Shown: in pieces, positions 1-11,700 of the stretch
Numbering within the stretch: the first letter of the stretch is position 1
Layout: every line of letters starts with the position of its first letter
Assembly: GCF_001625305.1 (NCBI RefSeq)
Contig: NW_017803998.1
Span: 501,447 to 565,446, forward strand
Length of the DNA: 64,000 nt
Direction: 5' to 3'
Origin: Branchiostoma belcheri
Taxonomy: Eukaryota > Chordata > Leptocardii > Amphioxiformes > Branchiostomatidae
Notes under the pieces: generated by a model
The model's input: the letters and a program-made list of their open reading frames with translations, nothing else
The model's database searches: none
Told to the model about the DNA's origin: nothing
Program-made: the position numbers and the translations under genes

Positions 1-191
1 GGTTCGGTTACTCCTTTCACATATGGGATAATCACCATGGCCCTAGTTTTCTCCCCCTCTTTCTTGTTCTTGTCTGTCTGCTTTGGCCTCTTCTCTTTCC
101 GTTCCACCTTCCGAAAGGTCCATTCTGGGTACCCACATCGGATGAGGGCTCTTCTGATGTGCTGTGTTTCTCTTTGCTGTGATCAAGCTGT

Positions 192-584
192 GATCAAGTG
201 TATATTGGAGAAACTGGCAGGACCTTTGGCAAAAGACTGGAAGAACACAGGAAAGAGGCAGACAACAGCGAAACCGTAAGATATACACGCTCCCAGAAAC
301 AACAAGCACAAAAAGAAGAGAAGAAATCGGCAGTCACAGACCATGTTGCCAGAAACAATTGTGTGATAGACTGGGAGGGTGCCAGGGTCATAGATAGGGA
401 GGACAACAGAAGAATCCGTTGGATTAAAGAAGCAGTCTGGATAAGGAAGTCTACCCCAGTGATGAACCGGGACGAGGGGGGATACAAGCTCAGCCACGTT
501 TGGGATTGCATTCTCGCCGCAAAAGCGCCACCTACTTTGGCGTTAAATAGCGGCGAATTGCAGAACTCCAGTCAGAAGCTCTGA
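192..584 (+). mobile_element. Penelope-like retroelement fragment (GIY-YIG endonuclease end)
   Basis: An open frame of about 130 codons with a stop just upstream (180-182). It begins CDQVYIGETGR and continues with an R..EH motif, which is the signature of the GIY-YIG endonuclease domain at the C-terminus of Penelope-like elements. The later part (DW.GARVIDRE, RIRWIKEAVWI, N.DEGG..LSHVWDCIL) also fits that family. The reverse transcriptase expected upstream is not seen within the 180 bases available, so the element is 5'-truncated or runs off the window. The enzyme would nick target DNA to prime reverse transcription. This copy is probably dead. Family call is from remembered motif patterns. 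Confidence 0.75.
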
Positions 585-634
585 GGAAGGTGTCTGATAG
601 ACATCGAAACGTAAGCAGGTGAGAACCTTACTGG
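568..634 (+). ncRNA. Candidate hammerhead-ribozyme motif of the Penelope-like element
   Basis: At 581 the sequence CTGAGGA matches the hammerhead core CUGANGA. It is followed by a 7 bp stem with a short loop (GGTGTCT / AGACATC, one G-U pair) and then GAAAC at 606-610, the second conserved core box. CCAGT (568-572) can pair with ACTGG (630-634) as a distal stem I. Stem III is very short or degenerate, which is usual for minimal hammerheads in Penelope-like elements. The motif starts in the last codons of the GIY-YIG frame. Self-cleavage is not shown. Confidence 0.45.
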
Positions 635-639
635 TTGTG

Positions 640-2200
640 TTAGAAGAAAATCCTATACCCTTGTTACTCCGTGAAGGAGGTCAGGACCTCCGGACGGAGT
701 GTTGTAATCGGCTGATTTTTCATGTTCGCAGTCAAAACACTGGGTTCTCTTTGTGTAATCGGCACTCAATTTTATACGCCGTCTGCGGGCATGCCCGTGT
801 TGATGCACGAATGTGTATTTTTGCCGTTGCTGCTTTCGCGGTCAATGTAATATCGCAGACGCACCCCTACAATTACGAGGCGAATTGGAATGGTCCAGAA
901 AAACGCGTTGTTTGGAATAGCAGTGGGGTTCAAAAAAGTTCATGCAGATACGGGGTGGTTTTTATAAGTGGTTCCAGATGTTTTTGCCCATGGTTAAGAG
1001 ATGCCAAGTTTTTTGGAAGATGTTCGCAGCCAAAACGCATTCTTCCGTACGTCGCATTTCTGTGTAATTTCGCATGTGGTGTTGCATTATGTCCGGGATG
1101 ATGCACGTCTTTTTATTTTTACCGTAGCTGTTTTGATATTGGAGTAAATGCTTATTTTCGAAACATCCCCATTTCTTTGAAATGGTTTCGTCCGTTTATG
1201 CAACTGTTACTGCGCTAATGACGACCAGTCGCGCTGTCCTGATACACCGCGAATGTGCGAGTGTTCCCTGTAGACAGTCCCGGGAGTCATTTTTTTCGCA
1301 CATTCCAGGAGCCAAACCAAAATACGTTCATGAACCGAGTCCAAAAAACCGAAACGTGAAAATCGGATGATCGGACCTGATGTACATTTCTCTTTCTATA
1401 GATTGTACACACAATACACACATCTTTAGATAATCTGGCCATGGCAGGTTTAAAAAAAGTAACCCTGAATCATACTAGATTAGCGTAAATGCATGTTAAT
1501 GCGTTCAAAACAAGAAAAAATTGTTTCCGGGTATTAATCTCTTGAATCACGGCGCTGAATATTGACGCAAAAATATTTCGGGCATCGCGCGCCCTTCCCG
1601 CGTCACGTGTAGGCATCTCGCATCTCTGATTGGTTGTTGCGTCTTAAGATGACTGAGCCGACGCGCGTTTAAACAATTTTTCTTTGTTCGATTTATCACA
1701 CTTCACAGAGAATTGTCGCCAATGGCTACTTCTTTTTGTTGCAATATATAATACTTCACGGAGAATTGTCGCCTATGGCTTCTTGTTGCATTTTATCAAC
1801 GAAGTTACTTCTCTAGAAAGAGTGTGATCGGGCCCTTACCTTACCAATTACGCACCTGATGATGAAAGTAGAGAATCAGACATCTTCAAACTAATTCTTG
1901 GACCTTTATCAAGAAGGTAATTTGAGATAGGTACACTATAGCAGCTAATTTGTAGCTCCCTCTCATTTGCACTTAAGATTTACCCCAGACCATGAGAAGA
2001 AAAGGGACATACATGTAGCATACTGCAAGAAAGACCATAGGGGTGCCACAGACGATCTGACAACCAGTTTTCACTACCCCACTCAAGTTATTTGTTCTTC
2101 TTACAAAAAAACAGCAATTTTTATTTTTGACACAGCTTCTGAGTTATAGTTCTCTTGAGACTAAGCATGTTTCAAATTTGCAACTTTTATAGGTCATATT
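640..2200. other. No gene recognised; one short tandem duplication
   Basis: Open frames here are short and resemble no family known to me. A 28 bp segment is duplicated with two changes at 1700-1727 and 1753-1780 (both contain GAGAATTGTCGCC). The first part may still belong to the non-coding 3' end of the Penelope-like element. Confidence 0.5.
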
Positions 2201-2206
2201 TCAGAA

Positions 2207-2520
2207 GTGTGTTTATAATAAAACAACTGAAAGATGCTTATGTAAAAACATAATCCTCATGTGTCTAATCAGGGAGTAAAAGGCTTTCATAGCACAGCTT
2301 TGGGTTCTCTCTTGGGAAAGTATAAGCACCAATTAAGAGACAATGCATCTCTCACCTGAACAAGGCAGATTTCAGAATTGTAGTATTTACAATAAAACAA
2401 CTGAAAGATGATCTATAAAATCATGATCTTGTCCCTAGTCAAGGCTTGAAATGCTTGTTCTCTCTTGGGACACTCTAATCACCAATTAAGAGATGATGCA
2501 TCCCTCAACTTTGCAGGTAA
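2207..2520. repeat. Two-copy degenerate tandem repeat, period about 150-175 bp
   Basis: AATAAAACAACTGAAAGATG occurs near 2217 and near 2391, and CACCAATTAAGAGA near 2327 and near 2480. TTCTCTCTTGGGA also occurs in both copies. The units differ by small indels. No coding potential is seen. Confidence 0.7.
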
Positions 2521-2785
2521 TATTTCAAGAAGTTTAGTCTCCTATTATGGTCCCAAACCTCCCTTGATTATGTTGCTAAATGGCTAAAAGTACACTGTAT
2601 ATCCATCTCTAAAAATAGAGTGAACAACAGCAAAACCACCAAAACAAAAGTTTTCTCACCTACCAAAATTTCTGCAACTTGAACGCTGTCAGAAAAGAAA
2701 CGTACACATGTAACGTTACATGTAAACGAGTCAACGAACTATACAATGTGCACCAAGGGCCCAAGGAAAATATATCGGAACGCAT

Positions 2786-2890
2786 GGAAACCATGTCATA
2801 AGTATAGTGGGAAACCCCCTTCCTCCATAGAAACCATGTCATTAGTAAGTACCAGAGGGTAACCCCATTGGAAACTATGTCATAGGTCTA
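2786..2890. repeat. Three degenerate direct repeats, about 42 bp apart
   Basis: GAAAC(C/T)ATGTCAT recurs near 2787, 2830 and 2871, each followed by a G-rich stretch. The related GAAACTACGTCAT occurs again near 3128. Intergenic. Confidence 0.55.
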
Positions 2891-2899
2891 GTGGGGGTC

Positions 2900-5119
2900 T
2901 GCATGGGGGTATTGCATCACACTTTACGCAAAATTTTTAGCACTCATTATGCAATAGGGTTAATTCAAAAATGTTTAAGACGCATGACACATAATTCAGA
3001 TACCAACTGATTATGTTTTCCGGTTAATTGGATCTGATTACAAATTATGTAAAATCAAAAAGGGTGATTACAATGTACAGAAAAAGAACATGCAGACTCC
3101 GTGCTATTGGTCAACCCAAACACCCATAGAAACTACGTCATCGGAAAGATTGTAGCCTGGATACCAGACTCTTTAAGGCCGTCATCTGTTCCAATGGCTG
3201 ACTAGCCAATAACGTTCTGACAACACATAGCGAGATGTAAACCCACGTAGGATGGTATCCAGTCTATAATGACATAACGTCATAAGAAACTACGTAGTTT
3301 CCAGTGTCGTATTCTCGTGTCACACGTGTCCGCTGGCATTATAGCCCCTTCAAAAATGCTGCAATTGTTAAAGTTAAAGTGAAGTTGTCCGTCTATTTGG
3401 TGAAGAAAAATGTAGGTTATTTGAGGTAAGTTTTTTTGAGGGCACACGGACCTCTAAAAATGTTGGCACTGCCTAATCCCTTTTAAAACTTTATTCTGAG
3501 CTACCAAAGGGTTTCTACTTCTTTGGTACACACACAAATTTTAAATTACTTACCACACAGTATATACTGGTAAATTTCCTATTAAGACTCAAAGTACTAT
3601 ATTTCCAGCACAGATATCTTGGGTTATCAGCACTATAATAAGAACTGTGGTGTAAGTATCAGGAATAGCTTATGAGTGTGAGTCATAATTCTATATCAAT
3701 GCAAACAATTCTAGCAAGGGAGACGAGGCTTTAATGAAAACTTGCTCACTTACTACCTCATCCCTTTGCTCCTATTCAAAAGCCCAGACATTCTCATATC
3801 CCTCAAATATCAACAGGACTTCGTACAAGAAGTTACAACAGTCTTAATGGCTTTTAAGGCCATGATATATTAACTGGTAATGTTTAGTGAAACCTTGTAG
3901 CATTATTCATGAACGCTGTAGAAATTCATCTAGCAAACACCAGATGATATGGACACCAAGTCAGCCTGAAAACCAAGGTGTACAACGTCAAAAATATTTA
4001 TTTCACAAAATTATCAAGGTTAATTTCCTTTGAACTACCGCGCCACAAAGCATAGTCCAATCTCCAAGCAGATATTACGGTGGAAGATCGTAACGTTTTT
4101 TTGACAGCCTGGATTTTCTGACAGCCTCTTACCCCAACATATGTAGACAGTATACTTGCGCAAAATCTATTTATAACCAGCTGAATGCGACAGTGGCGTT
4201 CAGACAAGCACTGTAGTCAGAAAACGTGACGATATTTACCCCCAACATCTGCTTGGAAATTTTCTACACTTTTCGAGCCAACGTTTTATTACAGCAAAAG
4301 GCACAAATATAGTGGCAACAGTATCATGAAGTAGTTAGGAAGAATTTAAGAAGTTACCTGGATGTTCCAAAGAAGAGGGAAGTCTCAAAACGGCTGCAAT
4401 TTCTTGAGAAGTGTTTTTATAGTTTTGCTTGGGGTTTCCCCTGGTCACACTTCCTAGTTGTAAGGTCATAGGTCAATGGGATAGTCCACTCAAAGCGGGT
4501 AGGTATAGGTTTATCCATAGTGTCAATGATAGGTGTGTCATAACTCTTGTTTTACAAACCATAATACATAAAACATTTCTACTTTCAGTAAGATTTAGAC
4601 AAATTAATCTTGCCTCATTTTTATATCTTAATTACATTTTATAGAGCAACCGTTTTAACGTGACCATTTTTTCTGTGCAGTTTAAAAGTAAAAACAATGA
4701 CTCTATTTTATTTTTGACAAGTTTTGTATTGTTCTAGTGGTGATTGAACTCATTGAGAGTTCAAGAAAAAATTTTGTTGCACGAATCAACCACCTTGCGT
4801 TAACACAGATTACAAATGGATTGGCACAACTGCAGTTTTCACCACTATCACCAGGTGGCAGTCATAACAAGCCTTTATCTACAACACACTACAACATCAC
4901 ATGAAAAAAGCAAACTTCAACACAAATACTGGGGACTTCAATTGTATCTTGGTACCTTAACGTTTGACCCAAATCTATCTTTTCTCAGAGTTTCTCTTAA
5001 CTTTTTTACTGGTGTTATGTGGAAATATGGTATACTGGAGAAAGTGTGAATAAAGTAACGCTTATAGACCTTGAATATTCCATTTCTTTGGATAGCAAAA
5101 ACTCTTGCACACAGTTTAA
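2900..5119. other. Intergenic stretch without a recognised gene
   Basis: Only short frames with no recognisable family or splice context. A small inverted pair (CTGGATACCA near 3157, TGGTATCCAG near 3254) may mark a small degraded transposon. Confidence 0.45.
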
Positions 5120-5125
5120 TCAGTT

Positions 5126-5131
5126 TTTATT
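5126..5131 (-). terminator. Polyadenylation signal for PIH1D1
   Basis: AATAAA on the minus strand about 125 bases downstream of the PIH1D1 stop codon, the nearest such signal. Assigned by position only. Confidence 0.5.
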
Positions 5132-5253
5132 GTTGAAGTTTCCTGTCCATATTTTAGCTTGCTCATAGACAAACACTTTCACGGCAAAAAATATACACAG
5201 CACAAAGTTTACATGTATAAAAGCTATTTTCCTTTCTATCACAGTGATGACTT

Positions 5254-8200
5254 TTAACTTGCTGGCTGTACTGGCATTGTCAGGGTCAAAGTCTGAAAAG
5301 ACAAAAAATGTCATCAAAACCAAGTTTTCAAGTATGAATGTATCATGAACTATACATTCATGATTGAAGAGAAAGAATCAAAATTATCAAGAGAATTCAA
5401 TATTTCAAAAAAAAGTTTCTTTACAGACCCTAGTTTTCTTGTTGAACTGTGCCCCTGACTCCTCCTGGTTGATGTTATATGGTAGAAAGATGTCTAGCTG
5501 GTAGAGATCAGGCCGTGCACCAAGGACTATTCTGTCCTCACCAACATCCAGGGTCAAAAATTTTACAGATCTCTGCAAACAAAAAACAGATACAAAGCAT
5601 ATCATACATCATGATATCATCATACTACAAAAATAATACTACTTTTAACAAAGTTGTGCCGCATTTTTTTACCATCATTAACCAGTTGAGAGAGAAAATA
5701 CTGCTGTTTACCACTGCAGGTAGTTTGAATTCTGCCACCAGGAATTCTGGGTAACCGTCCGCTGGTTCTTTGATGATTGTGTACTCTGGCTCTGGTATTC
5801 TGTAAATAAGACAAGCAACCTGATTGGTCAATCAAAGTTCTACCTTATGCTGATTGGTTGCAACTTGCAAGAAGACAAGATTGAAAACTTTCCTCTTCTG
5901 TGATTGGCTAATAAGCCAAAACACATCACAGAGTCAACCAATAGGTATAATGTAGAGAAGTTCACTGACTACAGCACGTCGGCAGAATGTACTGCGCCTG
6001 CGCAGAACCATGGATTTTCGTGTTTTTCGTTGGAGTTTTGGTCAACGTTGCACCAGAATTTTGACTGTTGCAGAAGATATCTTTTCCTACACACCATTTG
6101 GAAACTACTATTGAAATGCTAACCTTATATGAGCGAATACAACCTTATATGAGACATTCTGCCAAAGTGCTATGTACAATACATTACGGGTTTCACGCAG
6201 GTGCAGTACGTTCTGCCGACGTGCTACTGACTACAACTATATGACGCTACATTTCTGTATTATAAACCTACCTGCTTTCTTTTGATTCAACTTCAGAAAT
6301 AAGAGATGAAGACTTCTCCCTGAAAAATACAGATATCTCTTTAGAATAATTCCTAATTTCATCAGTATCAAATGATGGCCAAAACTCTTTTAAATTCAAA
6401 TACCAGACATGTTTTGCATCTAATGGCATGTAGAAGATCTACCTATTCCTTCAGAAAACAAATGTTTGGAAAGAAATATCTTGCTACCTTTCCATCTCAT
6501 GAATGAAAGGTTTAGACTTTGTCCTGAGGAACTGTTCTTGAAGAGCACCAAGACATCTTCTATTCTTCAAGATGGTGTAGTCTGTAGAAAAATGTAGAAA
6601 ATGTTATGAGTATTCAAGCCATAAAATGTAATGAAAAGTCAGGTAAAAATATATACTTAGGAGCATATAGACAAACAAAATCATGTTGTGTAGGCAATGT
6701 AAGGCAGTAATACTGACTTCTACTGAGAAGCATTTGGTACTTTTGTTCCAGTCCCTCCAGACAAACCACTAGGAAGAAGGCCTTGAAGATGTCTTGTTTC
6801 TAGAAACGAGAATAAAGAACAACAATATTTCTGTATCAGTTTTCTATTTCTAGTTGTAGATTTTTAAACAAAACAGCTTCAACGGGTGCAGAAAGACAAA
6901 TAACTACTCAAAGATGTGTACCTGCATCTTGTCATAAAAATTTGGGTTGACAATCACATCATATGCTGTGCAGCCTTTTCCACCTAGAAAACAAGAAATA
7001 AAATAGATGTACATATACTAGCTACATGTATGAGCAAAATGACCTGACAGAGAATATTTCAAACATATTGAGCAGAGATTTCTAACCTTTGTCCACTTCT
7101 GTGTGTGGCTCCCCGATGCTCATACTGATGCGATATTTCCCAGCATCCTCTGATTCCAGAATCTCTCTCAGCTCCTCTTCATTGATGTCCCTGGGCTCTG
7201 GGACCTGGGGGGAAATAGAGAAGTTATTTTTGGCACCACCTCTGGAAGGAGCCATAAAATGCAGTGCTACATTGTTACCTTTTGTGCTAACCAATTTGGG
7301 ATGTAAAAATTGAAAAATTACCAATGATTAATTCACAACTTTCAATCACAGACAGGGCTAAAATGTGCATATATATAAGTTATCAATTCCAGCCTAATTA
7401 ATCAAAGGCATACTTGTTATAGGCACACATGGTAAATCTCTTATTTAAGACGAAGTCTTTTCAGAGCAATTGCACTTCTAGATGATGAATCACCTCTTCA
7501 GCTGTGCAGACATTGATGAAAACTTTCTGTTCATTTTCTGCCTTGGTTTTCACACAGAAACCTTGAAAATAAAAATATGCATCACAGAATGAAAAGAAGT
7601 TTGCTTCAACAAATAACTACTCAATACACACCACAAATTAGTACAATACACACAATACAATAAATGTTGATTGTATATTGAAGAAAACTCAGTACACACT
7701 AAAATACACACAATGTAATAATGTTGATTGTATTTATTGAAGAAACTCAATACACACTGCAATACACATAATACAATAATGTTGATTGTATATTAATTTG
7801 AAGAAAACTCAATACACACTGCAATACACACAATACAATAATGCTGATACATTTCTATGAAACGCACACTTTTAACTTTGTCTATGTAACGTTACCCGGT
7901 TTAGGTACCACCCTCCTCCCTAGCGGCTCCTGTGGCTGAAGACCCCCCAGTCCTGCTGCACCTTCCTTCTCATAACTCTGTGGGATGTAGATGGAAAGAA
8001 AACATTCAAAAAATGTCCTCAAGAAATGAAGAATTAGTTATTTTCTAAGGCACAGTTAAGTTGTGTAACGTTAACTTTAGTATTGTTAAGTATTAAGATT
8101 TAATCATTTAGTGATTTGGTGACTGCATTCCATCCCATACTGATAGTGTGATCAAGGAGGTTGGAGGAGCTCAAGGATTGCACTTTTATTACATCTAGTA

Positions 8201-8473
8201 TTACAAATGCAACGGTATTAAATTGTTATAGTCTGTTATTACAAGATCTGTGCGGTCTACTTTTCAAATACTCAGTTCTCTTTTTACAATCTCTGAATGA
8301 GTGATGATAGCTTCAGAACGATAGAAAGGTACAATACTACAGATACAGATTACTACAGATATTGACCTATTAAAACATCTTCAACTCTCTTTGAGCCTAC
8401 TTACCTCCAGTAGCAGCCGTTTGTAGAGATCTTCATCGTCCAAGTTTAGCAAACTAGAATCGCTTTCCGCCAT
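5254..8473 (-). CDS. PIH1D1: PIH1 domain-containing protein 1 (R2TP / HSP90 co-chaperone)
   Basis: Eleven coding exons on the minus strand: 8473-8405, 7977-7896, 7561-7494, 7204-7087, 6983-6922, 6799-6724, 6581-6488, 6319-6272, 5799-5712, 5572-5429 and 5292-5254. Every junction is GT-AG and phases close exactly to 295 codons plus stop; human PIH1D1 is about 290 aa. The start MAESDSSLLNLDD gives an acidic N-terminus. The PIH domain (about 51-175) has PGFCVKTK, KVFINVC, SIGEPH and GKGCTAYDVIVNPNFY. The C-terminal CS-like domain has LDVGEDRIVLG and ends MPVQPAS. In known homologues PIH1D1 joins RUVBL1/2 and RPAP3 in the R2TP complex, which works with HSP90 to assemble PIKKs, snoRNPs and RNA polymerase II. 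Neighbour: ALDH16A1 starts 259 bp away, head to head. Confidence 0.93.
5964..6234. mobile_element. MITE with 30 bp terminal inverted repeats and 9 bp target duplication
   Basis: Terminal inverted repeats at 5973-6002 and 6196-6225 (AGCACGTCGGCAGAA...) differ at 2 of 30 positions. The element is 253 bp and is flanked by ACTGACTAC on both sides (5964-5972 and 6226-6234). It codes for nothing and lies in PIH1D1 intron 8. A 9 bp duplication is common for Mutator-like elements, but the superfamily is not proven. Confidence 0.85.
7619..7850. repeat. Minisatellite, about four copies of a ~63 bp unit
   Basis: Units contain CTCAATACACAC, AATACACACAATACAATAA and TGTTGATTGTAT, followed by TTGAAGAAA. 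Located in PIH1D1 intron 2. AT-rich and non-coding. Confidence 0.8.
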
Positions 8474-8732
8474 TATTTCAATTCTATACGGACTCCACCA
8501 TTCGGCAAAGGGTGGTATAAAGTTGTAACTCCTATTACTTTAGAATTTGAATTCATAATTTTGGGTTGTAAATAGTACAACGATTAAAGCATATCTGTTA
8601 TATTATTATTACAGCATTGTTTATAATCCTTCACGTTTTAGTAAAGGATAACGAAGAAGTTAATAGAATCATATTTTACCTTTTACGTAATGGAATGGTC
8701 AGGATTGTCATGTGACTTTAATCTAGGTGAAG
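8474..8732. promoter_or_regulatory. Bidirectional PIH1D1/ALDH16A1 promoter interval
   Basis: Only 259 bp separate the two divergent start codons, so both transcripts must start here. GTCATGTGAC (8707-8716), an E-box of the M-box type, lies 17 bp upstream of the ALDH16A1 ATG. No TATA box in a convincing place. The role of the E-box is inference. Confidence 0.65.
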
Positions 8733-11700
8733 ATGGCTGCCACTACTGGAAACGTGCGGGCCACGGGCGAGTCTGTCCCCGAAATCTTCGAGTCTATGGA
8801 CTACGGACCGGCTCCGGAAAGTCCAGACGTCGTAAGGGTGAGTGAAGAAAATTAAGAGATACTTAAAGTAAAGCTTGCAAGGGTTCTTGGGTAAATATAG
8901 TAGCAGAGAAAGTTTGTGACGTCATACCCGGAAGTGAGTGAACTTTGGTCTCTACGAACTTTTGTTTGCTCACTTCTGAAAAATGTCGTGATATTCCGAA
9001 TTGATTTTGTCCTTACAGCTTTATATCTAGCCCAGATCTGATGTCTAACAGCCTATGATAAATACAAATTTACTATCAACTCGGTAACTGCAGGATGCGT
9101 AGTTTTATAAAGTTTGGAAATGCATAGTCAGCATTTGGCATCTACAAGTTTTAGGGGGTGGAGTTTTAGAGCGTCCTTGAGTATTTTCTGCCTCAAACAG
9201 TCAAGTACGAATTACAAATTGGCTCTATTTTCCACCCATTAAAACAATTTTCGATGGCAAATTACCATGCATTGATTACATGAAGATCATAAATGTGCCA
9301 AATGGTCAGTGAATATGTGTTTATTTAAAAGTAGTATGAAAAAGGTGAAAGTAATATTGACTTTCTTAAGGGAGAAAGTTCAGTTCAAATATTTACAGTG
9401 ATTCTTGTGTCAACAATATTTGAATCCAAACTCCATAGTTTTCATTATTGGCAGACTGACATGTGTTCTTATTACAATGCAATGTGTGTTCTGATAAACT
9501 CTGTTCAAATACTAGTAAAATGATTTAAAACTTAATGGCCCTCTTCAGTCCAGTTGATAAGTGTGTTTGCATTCTCAGAGCAATAAATTCCAGCTGTTTA
9601 TATTCATGTAGCTTACATGGTCTTAGTTGCTGCTGTTTTCAAAATACGTTCTTAATAAAAAAGACTTAAAAGACAGATCTAGAAGCAAAGACAATCTTTA
9701 AAAAGAAAGAAAAAAGTTTTGGAGAAGTAGGTGGGATATATACCGGTGATATAATCATCACAGTATTTTGTTCCTTTTTTCAGGCTTGGTTGGATAAACA
9801 TGACCGCAGCTTTGGTCACTTCATCAATGGGAAGTGGGTAAAACCAGAGGGGAGGAAGACTTACCAGACTAAATGTCCTGCTACAGGTATTGTTATAAAA
9901 GTATTATTTTTTCTGGCCTTTTTGCTACAACTTTATACATGCTTTATACATGTATTGTATCTTATTAATAGCCTGAGATTTAGCCTTGTCTGTATCTATT
10001 GTGTCCACCTCAACACAACAGTTAATGCTAGTAATTTCTGTGTTCTCAGACTAATTTAAGGGAGGGGACATAATTTTCCAAAGTTGCAAGTAAACAGTTG
10101 ATGCACAATGTACAATTATAAGCAGGCTGTACTGTACAAAATGTTCACTATTATTATTTTTTTTATAATGCACTTATAATGATATACAGGTGAAGTTCTG
10201 GCTACAACAATCCAGGGTGAGGATGAGGATGTAGAGTTGGCCGTGGGGGCAGCGAGGAAGGCGTTTGAGTCATGGAGCACACTACCCTGTCATGTCAGGG
10301 CTCGCTACCTGTACAGGTAAACCAGTGGGAGATCTCACATCATTTCCTCTGTGCTGTTAACGTACATGTTGTATCAGTCTGTTTATTAATAATGTATAAA
10401 TGAAAATTTACAAAGTGAGTCAAAAAACTTTCACCAATAAGGTATGTAGGAAATACTGCAATAGGGCATGAAAAGCAAAAAAAAATAGAACATTTACAAA
10501 AAATTGAGATTGCTCCTATAGCTAGCCTGACTCAGTGACTGAATTCACATGAAAGCACTTGGATTAAATGATATTGTTAATATGCAGTTGGTGTTTTTTT
10601 CACCTTCAATCATCTAATTGATTTAGTCAGAGATTTGTCAGAAGGATGACGGCTGAGACTTAGTTTACCGGTTTTGACTTTTTATTTGAAAATCTTCATC
10701 AGAAATGACAGAAAGTAACTTGTTGTACCGCACTTCCTTTAATTGATTGATTGGCATTATTAAAAGATTGAATTTTTCCCTACAGTATTGCTCGTAATGT
10801 GCAGAAGCACCAGCGAATCCTGACGGTTATGGAGAGCCTGGATAACGGGAAGCCGTTCCGTGAGTCTCGTGACGCGGACGTCCCTCTGGTGGTGCGACAC
10901 TTCTACCACCACGCCGGCTGGGCGCAGCTCATGGACACCGAGATGCAGGGGTGGAAACCTATAGGTGAGAAACAGTATTCAAACATTTTATCTTGCAGTT
11001 ACAAAAACTTCAGGTATATCTTTTGTGAATACCCGGTAATATCAGGTAATATCAGAGGACTGTATTGGACTCACACACACAGGAAGGTTCTACATGTATA
11101 TTCAACAACCAGTACAACACCCAGCGTTTTGGTGATCATCTGTCACTTATTCATTGTTGCCTTCTTCATTGTTGCTCTGATGAGGTAGCAGACAGTCACC
11201 AAGAAATCAATTGTTGAATAAAGAACCTTCTTATTCAAGTAGTCTTGTTTGAAATTTTTCTGATTTACACTGTAAATGGTAAAACAATGAGTACATTTTC
11301 ATTAGTACCAAATGTATATAGCTATATTAGGTAAAGTAAAAGTAAACTTAGTCTATTTAATATTTGATATAAAATATGAGCAATTGCTCAGAAATGCTTG
11401 AACTTGAAGCTTCCTTTTTTATGTTCATCAAGCTGCAATTCAGTATCATTTCACCAGAGGGCGCTGTGACTTTATAGCTAAACAAAAACAGGTCCAGGGA
11501 TACAATGTACCCATGGCTTGCACAGAATGATGTAATCAGACTCTGGGAGGGAATTTCTCTGGCAAACATTGTTCCCTTGTCATCACATTTTGGGTTGAAG
11601 TATATTACTTCTGGCTTGTCTGTGTGTGTAATTTTGTACAAGTTTCAAGTTTATTTATTGCTGTATACTGCATGTCTACCAGAGGGCACTTACATGTAAA

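Noticed and set aside
5120-5323. Longer C-terminus for PIH1D1 in another frame of the last exon
   Set aside because: Phase from the previous exon gives TLTLTMPVQPAS then stop, which also matches the known family ending.
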